From Endomychus coccineus (lineage: Eukaryota; Arthropoda; Insecta; Coleoptera; Endomychidae): 64,000 nucleotides of DNA. Every line of letters begins with the position of its first letter. Position 1 is the stretch's first letter. Positions 43,684 through 55,100 of this stretch are shown in pieces. The DNA lies in the NCBI GenBank assembly GCA_958510875.1, contig OY294068.1:199106315-199170314 (forward strand). The letters run 5' to 3'. A model generated the notes under the pieces. It worked only from the letters and a program-made list of their open reading frames with translations, searched no databases and had not been told where the DNA came from. A program made the position numbers and the translations under genes.

Positions 43684-43941
43684 ATGAAAAAGCATCGTCC
43701 TCTTACCGAATTACAGAATAGCGAATGGCTGTGGAAGTTAGCATTCTATGTCGATTTGACAAAACATATGAACGAACTGAATTCGAAATTGCAAGGAGAA
43801 AATCAGCCTGTCCCTGATTTATACACTAATATCAAATCGTTCCGTCAGAAAATAATACTGTTTCAATCACAATTACGTATGAAATGTTCAAAAATTTTAA
43901 AATATCTGAAATATTCAGTCACACTATTGAGACTGGATTGA
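43684..43941 (+). pseudogene. hAT-like transposase fragment (GTF2IRD2/ZBED-type)
   Basis: An 85-codon frame reading ELQNSEWLWKLAFYVDLTKH then MNELNSKLQGENQPVPDLYT and KSFRQKIILFQSQL. This W-L-x-KLAFxxDLTxHxNELNxKLQG pattern is characteristic of hAT-derived proteins such as GTF2IRD2-like and ZBED-like sequences. The frame shifts near 43890; another frame continues with a hydrophobic helix and an ETGLMTLAGHI segment. Only a small internal part of the transposase remains and no termini were located. Confidence 0.75.
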
Positions 43942-43989
43942 TGACACTGGCGGGCCATATAATGATGGAGACCCCTGATGTAGACCATT

Positions 43990-44990
43990 TGGATAAAATG
44001 TCAATGTCACATTAAATATATTATAAAGCCTTTCATCAGCGGTTGGTAAATTATTTTCAATAACGCCCTTGCGTAATCAAGTGAACATTTCAAGGATGGG
44101 TTTCAAATGTTGGGAAGATAATAATAACAAGTTGCAAAGCTGTAACCACTGGAACCAAGGCAGCGAACAATATATTCTCATAATAAATACCAATACGAAA
44201 TCAATGATATTTTTCACGTTTGCTCTGGCTAATCAACGATTGTGATTAAGCTCCAACGTGTCATGGTTCTCTAAATTGAATGACCACACTGTCATTAAGT
44301 AAATAGATTGAGGATTAACAATGATATAAATTCATTAAATAAAATATCACAATATTACATTGTCATATGATTGAACTTCCCTCATAATTCAAATAAAACA
44401 TGAATGTGGAAACCATTAGTATAAAAATTAGAGTCAGGAGATTCTGTCGTGATATTTACGTACTCACGTCGCAGCAGCCTGGTTCAAAATCAATGTTATG
44501 CGATTTCCGTGAACATTTGATAAGTTAACAATAGATCAAGCGACAGATGATGGATGTAATAGCGTTAGCAGTGTTTTATCGAAAAACAAGTTTAATATAG
44601 ATTTTCCTTCTTAAGACGTGGATTACAAGTGACAGCAAATGATGTATGATGACTGAAGACGTCGGGGGAGGCGGTGTCGTCGTCCACCCTCCGTCGTTCG
44701 GTCGACATTTCCAGTACACCTTCTATCCGCTTTACTTCTACTTAAACGGTATTTCTGCGAGTTATTTATAGAACGTAAGAGCTTCGCATCAGCTTAGAAG
44801 ATTCAACTACTCTTGAAAGGCTTTTTTTTGTTCGGGCAATGGTTATTTCTCCTAATTAATCTTATTCTTACAATCTCTTATTGATACTTCACTGTTCATT
44901 GTGAAGTAGTTTTCCGTACAACTCGAGCATTTGGAGCATTTTTGTGAACTAATTTTAGTCCGTACATAAAGACAAAAATTATTTCAATCT
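43990..44990. other. No recognised gene; contains one GC-rich short ORF
   Basis: Mostly AT-rich, but 44646-44771 is a GC-richer 41-codon ORF with MTEDVGGGGVVVHPPSFGR and an aromatic end. It could be a first coding exon, since aacggtattt near 44745 resembles a splice donor, or chance. No homology is recognised. Confidence 0.3.
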
Positions 44991-44999
44991 TAACAAACA

Positions 45000-45870
45000 T
45001 TAGCGGATGTACAATGGCCAATCCACTTTCTCCATTTTTGCCCAATATTTTTCTGAGCGAACCTTAAACCTCCTCAAAATCAAAGTTGAATCAGTTTCTA
45101 AAATTTTGGTATAGATATGTTGACGATATTTTCGCGATTACAAATAAATATTTTGTTTTACATGGCTATTTCAACACACATGATAATAGCCAATTTGATT
45201 CACTGACATCCACTTCGAAATAGAAACAGATAATAAGTTTCCTTTCCTTGATATTAACATAATAAAAAGAAATAGATATACTCCGGCCCGACAGATTATT
45301 GAACGTCCCTTTGAGCCAGCAAAATGATAACAACGAAGTTGAGAGACTTCAGCAAATAGCGTTGTACAATGGTTAAGGAAAATCTTTGATCAATAATTAA
45401 TTTGATTCTTAGACAAGAAAGGAAAAGCGACCTAACCAAATTAGAGCCATGATCTACATATACTTCAATAAGATTCATAAGTTCCATCATCGTAATTAAT
45501 AAATTCCATAATTTGTTTTCTAAATCTGTAATACAACCAGTTTACAGATGTAAGAAAGCCTTTTACTTAGCGCCTTTGATGAAGTTGCCGAATTCGACAA
45601 TCTGGAATTCACAAAATCGAGTGTGGGTCGTGTTCAGAATGATATGTGGGTCAAACTAGAAAGAACATTTTAACTCGGTATACGGAACATTAAGCCCATA
45701 TGAAGGAAAATAATGGTGACAAATCAGCTCTAGTCGAACACCTTTTTTATACAGGTCACACCATTTCTCAAGGAAGTTTATCACTTTCAAAACACAGTAC
45801 AGACAAATATCTAGGTAATTTAAAAGGGATGGAAATGTATAAACGAAAAGCAATTAATTGAATTTCGATT
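45000..45870 (+). pseudogene. Penelope-like element, RT and GIY-YIG parts (family 2)
   Basis: PLE motifs appear in order with frame changes. MANPLSPFLPNIFLSE (45013 on; the PLE GNPLSP motif). RYVDDIFAIT (45113-45142; the catalytic YxDD box, intact). IHFEIETDNKFPFLDINI (about 45205-45260). RLLNVPLSQQNDNNEVE (45296 on). At 45619 the GIY-YIG nuclease begins ECGSCSE, then a stop where Trp is expected, then YVGQTRKNILTRYTEH and the tail to 45861. Two in-frame stops in the nuclease part make it a pseudogene. Clearly different from family 1 at 12.9 kb. Confidence 0.85.
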
Positions 45871-45875
45871 CCATA

Positions 45876-46440
45876 AAATATCAAACCACAAAACAAACAG
45901 CATAAGTAGCTAATCATTCATACAATACACGATATCGAAATCAACACCTAGTTCCCTATATGATGAAAACAATAACACAAAATTCCTTCAATTACTTGGC
46001 ACCAAAATTTTATAATAGTTTACCTGAACAAATAAAAACATCAATATATCCACCGCAATTCAAACATGCATTGAAGAGATTCATTCTTGAGAATCCAAGA
46101 AAATTAATTCATTGTCATTTTGATGCTTACGTAAGCTGAACAAATCCTAGTATGTTATAATGTACTGCTTGCATGAGCAAGGATAAACTTATTATAATTC
46201 TTTATATTATGCATTTATTCTTATTTTTATTGTTTATCATTTATATATATATGTTTTTATCATCTCTATTTTTAGGTACTATTTATAAGGATACTTTTAT
46301 GTAATAATTTTTATTGACCTTTTTATTTTTGTGCGAAACAAGTGGAATAACACTTATCGCCCATCAGCTTTATTCATTTTATTTTATTGTGAAATACTGC
46401 TTTGTATTTATTGAATAAAGATTATTATTATTATTATCTC
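45876..46440 (+). mobile_element. LINE 3' end inserted in PLE family 2
   Basis: The frame reads DTRYRNQHLVPYMMKTIT, SFNYLAPKFYNSLPEQIKTS and FKHALKRFILENP, the last residues of a LINE reverse transcriptase, to a stop near 46137. The 3' UTR contains attgaataaag and ends in (tta)n at 46421-46437. PLE sequence resumes at 46441 with cagctgaggg, matching the position after the PLE stop in the copy at 63765. Confidence 0.8.
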
Positions 46441-46600
46441 CAGCTGAGGGTAATCTTTTGATTGCACTATTATTATTATTTATATATGCACAATTTGATT
46501 TGTAATGTAGTTTACTCCGATTATGGATACTTGGTAGCGGAAAGATCCTCAGAACTTTAACGATATTTTCAGTAGATCAGGGTGACTTTTTTCTACTTAT
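46441..46600 (+). mobile_element. PLE family 2 3' terminus, resumed after LINE insertion
   Basis: Matches 63765-63930 in order: cagctgagggtaatcttttg, then the terminal repeat at 46516-46590. Its core is CCGATTA (from CTGATGA), ggatacttggtag and GAAA at 46540-46543. Confidence 0.7.
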
Positions 46601-47589
46601 ACCCTGAACGAAGCAAAATCAGTTTTGCTACTTTGCACGAGCTGATTTGAAATGATTACTAAATGCAATTATCAATTCTGAAGCAAAAAATTTCAAAACC
46701 ATGATGAAGCAAACTCTCTATGATAAACCATTAGAGTTATTCTAAATTCCTACATTGAACAAACTAAAAGAAGCAGAAACGTGTCACTATGACTAGCTAG
46801 GTACATTCTGCGAAATATTACAGATGAAACGTCTATATTTCAAGGGTTCGTTCTAAATCCTAAGCGAGTTTCAAAAAATTTAAATATAGTCGCCACGAAA
46901 TGAAATCCAAAGTAGTCTTGTTTAAAAGTGTTATACTTCTCCAGGAAATTCAAATATCGCTTGTTGATCGATTCAACTTCGTTAGCGTTAGAGATTCAAA
47001 TTGATACGAAGAATTCGAAGACAAGTTCCAGATTCATCCAATTTGACCAAAGTAGATCGTTAATGGAAGAAACCATAGCAACTGATTCCTCTTTAACGTC
47101 AGCACTACGTAAAATTTTGCTAAAGGATTCACATTAACAAGCATCTGCACCTATGCTATATCGGGGAATGACAAGAATTCATCCGGATCCACCATTAAAA
47201 TTGTAGCTACCGATCGTATGTAGAAAGATGCGTGGGCTTGAGATTTGGTAAATGAGAAAAACCTGAAAGGAAACCGGGAGACATTCTGAATCGTTCGAGC
47301 TGGAAACAGTACCCTCTTTATTGTCTTTGAATATAATAAATCAGCGGTGTATATATGAGAGTATTGTGAGTTAGAGTGAGTAATACGCATTGTATGGTTT
47401 CTTAAGAGAAACAAGTGAATAGCGCTTTTACTTATTTATTTATTTATCTACAGCAAATTTGACCATGAATTATCATTATTTATTAAAACATTATATTATT
47501 TATGGAAGAAAAAACAAGTACATATTATAAATCAAGACGAATATTCAACCACGGAAACCTAATTAAGTCCACTGACGTATGAATATAAA
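46601..47589. other. No gene recognised
   Basis: AT-rich sequence without a supported gene. ORFs at 46928 and 47151 have no motifs. Confidence 0.4.
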
Positions 47590-48150
47590 ATCATATTCCA
47601 AGAAGCATTTTAATTTGATTTTTTTTCAATACTTTGACTGATGTTCTTGTGAGACAGCGGTGAAATATTGGCACAGAAGATAGCCATTCGAATTTTGTCG
47701 AAGGTTTGGAGGTTATAGGCATAGGGAAAGACCTCACTATGCGAGTTCCACTATGAAAATTAAGTCTCCTTAGAAAGAAGTTGGGCCGGTCGATCTCCAA
47801 ACATGTGAACACTACTTCAGCTCGAATCAGTGCTCTGTGGATTATGAGGAGCTGCTGGACTGTAAAGTAGTTGTTGGCATGAAAAAAAAAACAAGTTTTG
47901 TAAAGCGGTTTTCGCAATAGACTTTATATGATCATCCGATGAGAGGGTGTTGTTGGTGAGGATCTCAAGCATGGATATGGAAGATTTCATAGGAATAGTT
48001 GTACCATCATATTAGGAATTGTGGGATCCGTCTTCCGGGAAAAGACGCAATCTTGAGTTTTGGTTGCATTAAGCTCTACCAGGTCTTGAATTTCATATAC
48101 GATATGCCATAGAAATCCACTTATTTGCAGCTTACAGATTACAGTTCTTG
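47590..48150 (-). pseudogene. LINE 3' fragment (recurrent NSLPSEVFP type), copy 4
   Basis: Read on the minus strand with frame changes: VELNATKTQDCVFSRKTDP near 48060-48110, a thumb segment, a CSHVWRS-like segment near 47800 and a short terminal motif with SFPMP near 47735. It includes upstream RT thumb sequence, so it is longer than copies 1 and 2. Confidence 0.65.
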
Positions 48151-48364
48151 ATGAATATACTAGGTACCTTATCAGGTCCGGAACTGATCAAATTATCGAT
48201 CGAATCAGAAACTAGATGCTCTGAAATATTCACAATGATGGAATCTTCGATGAATAGTGGTCAAGCCAGCAAAATAGTGAATATAGCACAACATTACCAC
48301 TGACTGACCCACTCACTTATCACGCAATCTCCGAATTCATACACACCCGCTACGAACGGATTTT

Positions 48365-48700
48365 TCGAAACTCAGTTTAAAACGGGGTAAAACGGATCTG
48401 ATAAACTTTGAGGTTTTTGATAGCTAATATAATTACGTATAATTTATACGAGACAAGAAACCTATAACGTTCCAAGAACAACTTGTGAGCCAACGGAGGA
48501 ATGTTGGAAGAGGAGATATGTATTCTAGTTTGTCTTGAAGGTTTAGAGGCTTTAGGCATAGAAAAGACCTCACTAGGTACGTCCTACAACTTCAGCGTGC
48601 AATAGGAAAATCAAGTGTGTTGGGAAGAAGTTGGGGAGATCTGGAGCTTGACAATGGACGAGTGACTAGCTTCAGCTCGTATAGTCTGCCTATATGGAAT
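48365..48700 (-). pseudogene. LINE 3' fragment (recurrent NSLPSEVFP type), copy 5
   Basis: The minus-strand frames give a VTRPLSS segment, then VPSEVFSMPKASKPSRQTRI and SSNIPPLAHKLFLERYRF. Its end includes more 3' sequence than copy 4. Adjacent, similarly oriented copies at 47.6-48.15 and 48.37-48.7 kb suggest successive insertions or a tandem duplication. Confidence 0.65.
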
Positions 48701-48714
48701 CTCTCGTGGTTGAA

Positions 48715-48830
48715 CAGCAGACGTCAAGGTGGATTAATTAGCCCTCTTTTCTTCTTCATCTAAATAAATGATCTACCTGAGAAGTTATTTCTGATGCCAG
48801 AAAGTTACTTATCAATGATGCAGATGATGG
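48715..48830 (+). pseudogene. Possible LINE reverse transcriptase palm scrap
   Basis: Plus-strand frame reads GGLISPLFFFI, a stop, then INDLPEKL, like the GxxSPLLF-x-NDL palm motif. An INDADDGN-like string follows in another frame and may be the catalytic box. Very short, weak. Confidence 0.4.
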
Positions 48831-49870
48831 TAACATCAAAGTATATGCAAATCATCTTTCCCTTCTTAATTGAAATTGCCTCTGCGCTCTCAAAAACTGA
48901 TGTATGAATAACAAACTCACATTGAGTAGGACACATGAGGATCAACGAAGAAGGCAAAAGAAAAGGCAAACTTGAGATTGAAGGATGGTAGTAGCATTTG
49001 ACGAGTGCGAGAGACGTCCTGAGGATGAGAATGAAGAAAGTCCGAGAGACATGACTTAGAATACCATGTACAGGATGATCATGCATTTTGCACACGATGA
49101 ATGTATTCAATGATGTCCGCTCACGTTGACTTGAAATTCAGTGGCAATTATACACGACGCGATTGGGAAAACAAAATCGAAGACCGGAAAATAGAAACGA
49201 ATTTCGAACGTAACGACGAAATCAATTAGAAATAAATTTGCTACTAGATTCCGTTAGAGACTATTGATTTCTAATAAATCTGAACGTTGATAACACGATG
49301 TACCCTTGCTAATTGAATTTATGAGGTTTATTGCGAGCATTCCTCAATATTACATTCACTAAATAACAGTTTAACGATCGAACTTGTTTAAATTCGCTAG
49401 AGACGTAATTGTATTGGCGATTTCTACTTTCTATAATCCTATACATAATTGAAAGCATTGAAAACGTGGTCGTTATTGAAATGATATACGAATTTCGGGA
49501 TAAGTGGCCGTTCCTGAAGGGAGTTTCATTACAAATGGGTTTGGAGTGGTTTTCGATGATATTTATAGAAAAATTATGACCATATTCTAATGAGTATTCA
49601 GCGTAATCTGAATCCTATCTATTTATATATGAATATGTGAATTATTTCACTTGAATTCTACTAAAAAAAAAACAAGTACTATGAATAATTACTAAACAAC
49701 TTCTCGTTACAATTGAACTTCGATTTCTTCGATATGTCTACTAAAACCTGTCTTGTCTGACCTATGTGTATCACAGTACTATCACAGACCGATTTACAAA
49801 CTGGTGACTTATAGTATAGGTCTTTGTAAATGCAAATAACGCAACGATACGATCATCCTTGAGTTCAACA
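48831..49870. other. No gene recognised
   Basis: No supported gene; the 101-codon minus-strand ORF at 48805 is unrecognised. Confidence 0.4.
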
Positions 49871-49879
49871 AAACTTGTC

Positions 49880-50380
49880 CCCTCATCACAACGAAATGTA
49901 CCAGAAACATGCCCTGGTGGCTTAGTAAGCTTGCGGGCCAAGAGAACTGGAAAGTGGGATAACTACAACAATACATTGATCACTTACATACGTGCTCTGC
50001 AAAAAGCTAAGAGATACTTATAGAGGAAGTACTTTGATGAGATCGAAAGCATTCAAGAGTATTTTAGACTCCAAAGGACATACAACAACCAATAAATACC
50101 TTCAAAAATTAACAAGGATAGTACACAAGTATAGGGGAAGAAACAATAAGGGAACTTTCTAGAGTCCACTTTTCTGGATTTCAAATAGTCCAGATACTTG
50201 CTATTCAGGGAATAAATAGTCTGAAAACCTCGATACAAGGATCCAAGGAAATTTGTAGATTTGCTAAAAAGTTAGCGACCTATGATAAAATTCAATGGGG
50301 TATAAACTCATCATAACCGTATAAATCATCATCTCCAGACGGGATTCACCCAGTACTGCTGCGCCTCATTGGAGAATAGA
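49880..50380 (+). pseudogene. LINE fragment upstream of the reverse transcriptase palm
   Basis: With frame changes the plus strand reads AKRTGKWDNYNNTLITYIRA and LQKAKRYL (the region between endonuclease and RT), then a decayed stretch, then YKSSSPDGIHPVLLR at about 50320-50365, the RT N-terminal motif (KSPGPDGI in most families). Homology stops in a GC-rich segment at about 50380. Probably the same RNase H-bearing LINE group as at 35.8 and 60.2 kb. Confidence 0.7.
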
Positions 50381-50635
50381 GCGAAGCTCATGTTTCTCCC
50401 TGGCACCCCCCTTCTGCCCCTGATGCCCTTGGCTTTGGGCTTGACGGTGAGGTCGGACACGCTTCTCTCCGGCTTTTTTCTTTTGCACCGTGAAGGAATC
50501 CTCGTCACTGGGAAGGTTCGCCATGAAGGACGAGGCTGAACGGGTTCGAGATCCAGTCTTAGCCGCGGCCTGCCCGGCTCTAGTCGACCCGGTTTCTCTC
50601 GAGGGCGCCTCCTTCCTCTCCTTCTCATATTCCAT
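50366..50635 (-). CDS. GC-rich basic ORF of unknown function, possible LINE ORF1
   Basis: Two overlapping minus-strand frames of 89 and 119 codons lie in a markedly GC-rich island in AT-rich surroundings. The 89-codon frame begins MEYEKERKEAPS and has a DEDSFTVQKKKAGEKR segment and a very basic, low-complexity C-terminus. It resembles the basic N-terminal part of LINE ORF1 (gag-like) proteins only in a general way. It abuts an oppositely oriented LINE fragment. Which frame, if any, is real is not decided. Confidence 0.3.
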   Translation of the reverse strand: MEYEKERKEAPSRETGSTRAGQAAAKTGSRTRSASSFMANLPSDEDSFTVQKKKAGEKRVRPHRQAQSQGHQGQKGGAREKHELRSILQ

Positions 50636-50699
50636 CTAGAGGAGTCTACGGTGGTAGGCTCCACTGATATTGGAAACCGGAGCAGCACCTCTCCTGGTC

Positions 50700-51899
50700 T
50701 ATCTGTACCGGGTTGGCATCCACACCAGTAATCTCATCATTCATCCCAGTGGTCAAAGAGACCTGCTGCAAAGAATTTCCTGATCCTTTACGTAGCACAG
50801 ATATGAATCTGTCCTTCAGAACTTCATTAAAAGACCTACCAAACTCACAATTGATAGGCTTTTTGTTGATTCTAACATCATCAATCTTCTCGTTCTCATA
50901 TTGTTTTGATTCGTAGAATTAGATTCTTCCTTTGAACACTGGAACTTTTAAGAAAACTGTGCTAGTAGAATCTTGCATAGGTCATCATTAATCTTGATAT
51001 TTGCTAATTCCGGAACGCAAATATTTACCAAATTTGATATGCTTGTTCTCCAATCAATTTCAGCAATACTGGAACCTTCTTGGCTTCTTCAACGTAATTT
51101 GCCAGTAAGTTGTTCAATGTTAAAAAAGTGGGCAATATGATACAAAGGATCTCATCGGTATAGATCAAGTTATGTGTCTGATAGTTTGTTCAAGATTTTG
51201 TACTGAAATATGATTAAATTTGTATAGATATCTATTTATTCTCAAGATCTGAGCATTCTGAAAATTAATACAGTTCGATACTAATCACGCTATTGATGTT
51301 TTAAGGTCAGATCTTCGTGAAGTCGGTATAACTGTATAGATTAATCTTCCCATTTAGTCAGTTACTATAAAGTGGTAGAGGATGAACGCCTGATATACCG
51401 GAATCATGTGCCTCCGTGTAATATGCACGGTTCGTTTGTCTTGTAGATAATCTGTTGAAGCTCTAATGAAAGCAATTACAAGCCGTCACCTATTAGTAGT
51501 TAAGTATTCAGGATGAAGTTGTAAAGTTCAGGAGGACCTAATGACAAAAGCCAGACGACACGACTACTTGATGGTTCGGTTTTGGATGCGGAGATGACTT
51601 GGGTTGGTAACGTCTTCTCAGTTCTCCATCATCCCCTCTAATTGAGATTAGCGCGAGTGAGGTTACATCTGTGTTGCACCTGTGGCACATTGCGGAACCT
51701 GTCAAGCCGATTATGCCGCTAAGCTCCCTTGATGACCTGAACGATCCTATATACAGAGTGTGATGGGGCACTTTGTTCATATGATCTTCATTCGGATTCT
51801 AACAAATAAGTTGTGTTACATATTATCAATAGCGATTGTAGCGGCGTTGGTAAGATACTTGCACTATCTACTGAATACAAATTTGTTGAAGTAGGTTCG
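50700..51899. other. No gene recognised
   Basis: No supported gene. The 80-codon minus-strand ORF at 51538 (with MCHRCNTD) might be a decayed LINE C-terminus but I cannot align it to the others. Confidence 0.4.
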
Positions 51900-52130
51900 A
51901 TGCTTATACTTTTTTTTATACTTTGACTACACGAGAGCAAAACCTATAGTATTCTTGCAAAGGGAAAGACCTCACTAGTTGAAGAATTTCATAACTTCGC
52001 TGCTCGACAACAAAAGTGTCATAGTATGATACTGTGAAGTCTATCTAACGATAGCAATTTGATAAATTGAGGGTCTTGTTACATACCTTTCTTAGACTAA
52101 ACGAATTATTGTATATACCTAGGCGTACCC
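51900..52130 (-). pseudogene. LINE 3' fragment (recurrent NSLPSEVFP type), copy 6
   Basis: Minus-strand frames give an AAKL segment, a stop, then NSSTSEVFPFARIL and a decayed 3' part. Same terminal motif as copies 1-5; the most degraded. Confidence 0.5.
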
Positions 52131-55100
52131 CGGACAAAATCGGCCTATTAACCGTCTCAGTCACAGATACAGCGACTTGGTGATCTACCAACCGCCATGC
52201 ATCTCAGTGTGTTGACAGTTACGAGCTTTTCCCTAATTTTCAGTGAATCATCTAACCCAAATGACAAAATTTTTTTTAATTGTCACAGTTTTGCACATCT
52301 ACAGTCTAGTTCCTTCTGAAATATACCTCCACCACCACCTCCCTACTCTATGACCTCTTCTCTATCGAAATGGTCACTTACGCTATCAGTATATAAAAAT
52401 AATTATCTCCACATAAACCTCTGCGTGGGTGTACCCGACGCATCCACCATGTTTAAACTACAATATGTTGAGGGCTCTAAATTTAATCTTTATTCAGGAA
52501 TACCGAAGTTATGAAACATCATATACAGACCAGTCAATTTATAAATTTGTTTTTGAGTGAATAAATCTTGATGAAACTTCGTTTTGAAAATATGAAAACA
52601 TTAAATCCTAATCGTTAAAATGTTAATATCGTCAAAGGAGATAATTAAATCTGGAGGATAGCGATAGTGAACAGCATTTCAAGTGAGAATTGAATATAAT
52701 TTTCAGTCGTAGATATTCTACTGAGAAATGTAGAATTTCCTAATGCACTATCCACAATCCAATAAAAATGAATTTTTATTATTACCTCCGAGAAGTAAAT
52801 CAAATTTACATTTAAACCGGTGCTATGTGACGAGACCAATGTGCTGATTTAATTAAATTTTAGAAAATGCTCCAGACCTTTTCATGTTAGCAGGAGATAT
52901 GCGCCAAAGCCGCAGGAATTTCCTTTGCCGCACTCGGTTTCTTATATTATAGAGAGGCTGAAACGGTGTATTCTCTCAGTTCTCAGAGATGAGTGAAAAT
53001 TAGAAGGAAGTATAGAAGTTAGTCTTGAATATCGAATTAAATCTTCAAACGTTTTCTTCGACCGATAAGGAGTTCGTAAATATACGATACATGACGAAAT
53101 TTAAGCTTCACATCCACGCTGATTGTATACTTCCGCTTGTAGAATAATTAATTAGCGAACTTTTCCCGTTGAGTAATCGATCTTTGTAATTTGGAAGACG
53201 ATGTGAGTGGGAAAACGTTACGGAGGTTTCATGTTTCGGGTCAGTTACGCTCGGGCATAATCTACGCCACGGTCACCTCATACTATGACCTTGGATTAGG
53301 AATGGTGTAGGGGTGTCGTCTCAGTTTGACAAATATTCTGAAGCGTTAATGTTAACATTTCATCAGAATAAATATCAAAATTAAATGAATTTACTTCCAA
53401 CGTCCTCTCCGAAAACGAAATCATATTATTATTATAACTAGTATTATTAATACAGTTTATAGCGAAGGATATAATTCTATGACTCAAGTGTAATACCTAA
53501 CTTATAAGTAACATTAAGTATCAAGTAATACAATGTTAAAGAATAGAATAATACGTAACAAAACAATCCAAAACAAAAATTATTAAAATAAGTAGCATAC
53601 TAAAAGTAGCAACTAGTTCTAGATCTACATGGATTCTGGAACGGTTAAGATGCAAAGGTCGCAGGATTCAACATATTCCAAAGTATTTCCTACAATTGCA
53701 CTTGAAGTGTGTAACAGTGTGAGCCCTGTTCCAGGGTTAAATTACAGTATTGTTTGAGTTGGTAGTTAATTTGAATAAATAAGTCCGGATGAGTCAGTCC
53801 CTGACATCTTTGATATAATAGCGGCAGCTGTACAGTAATGGCGGTATATTATCGTTCTATATAAATTCATGGGAAGTGTTGTTCTGTCTGGATTGATGAT
53901 TTTTGGACAGGGAGATTGATTTTGCATTGTGTGTGGAAAGGTAGAAGCAGGTATGTCGTATTTAATGATTTTCTGCCATTTTGGGCATTCTAATGTATCG
54001 GCCACAATCTACTCAACGACATCTTCATAGTATTTTGGATATTATCATAATTACGTTTGGTATGATATAGAGTTGCCAATTGGCTAGATATTTTCATAAA
54101 TTTTCCGTTAATGGACAAAATGCCTGCTAAAGGTTATCAATTTACTTATTTCATCAAATTCATTCGTATATCTCATTTGCCTTGATTGATTGATATCAAT
54201 ATAACTTACAATACATGTACCGATAATCAGGAAGTGACCCGATATCACGGGCTCCTCATTACTAATGGAAATCAGGCAACGATACGGGCAATAGATATAT
54301 GTAATACTCAGTCTTCTTTGGTTGAGACACTAGAACATTGATTGAGCACTGTGTGATAGAGAGTAGTGGATGAATTACGCTAAGTAGAAAAACTTTCAAT
54401 CAAAATAAATATAAAATATTAATACTAATAATAAAGAAATAAAACAATTATAAAAATGAATTGAAAGTTGAAAGATTAGGCATAACTAAAATATTAATTA
54501 CGATATTATGTTAAATTTGGAAAACAATTAATTAATTCTTGATTTCAAATCAACCTTATTGGAACCTGGATACGAAGTGAAAAACTAATTTAACTCAGCA
54601 CGGATGTACCAGGGTAAAGAGTTAAACAAAGCTGTTATGATTTAATTATTCAAGGAATTCTAAATTTCATGTATTCAGCAATATGACTTGATTCTAAATG
54701 CACTTAGCGAGAATTCTATCATAAACACCACAACGCAAGCTTAACTAGAAAACTAGTTATCTAGAATGTCATTTAAGTGATTTGTGAAATAGTCAAAGCA
54801 AGATTCAGCTCAAGAATTTAGAATATAACTGACTTTAGTGTGGTGAGTTGTATTTTTTATAATCTTGGATAACCACTCCTATTTGAGCAATACGTTTTGG
54901 GTGGTAACATGTATCCAATAAGAGAGAGACATACCCGAGTCTACTGAGCTGGATACAAAAGAACTATTCTAGTTTTGTTGACAGGAACCTCACTTTTATG
55001 ACCTTATTTAGACTCCCTTGACCTTAGGTATGAATGAAAATTATATTAAGCTGATATTCTGATAAGTTTGATAAGAAAAGACTGCGTCCTACACGTCTCA

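Noticed and set aside
53766..54005. 79-codon minus-strand ORF with several Cys and Pro
   Set aside because: No gag, zinc-knuckle or other known pattern.
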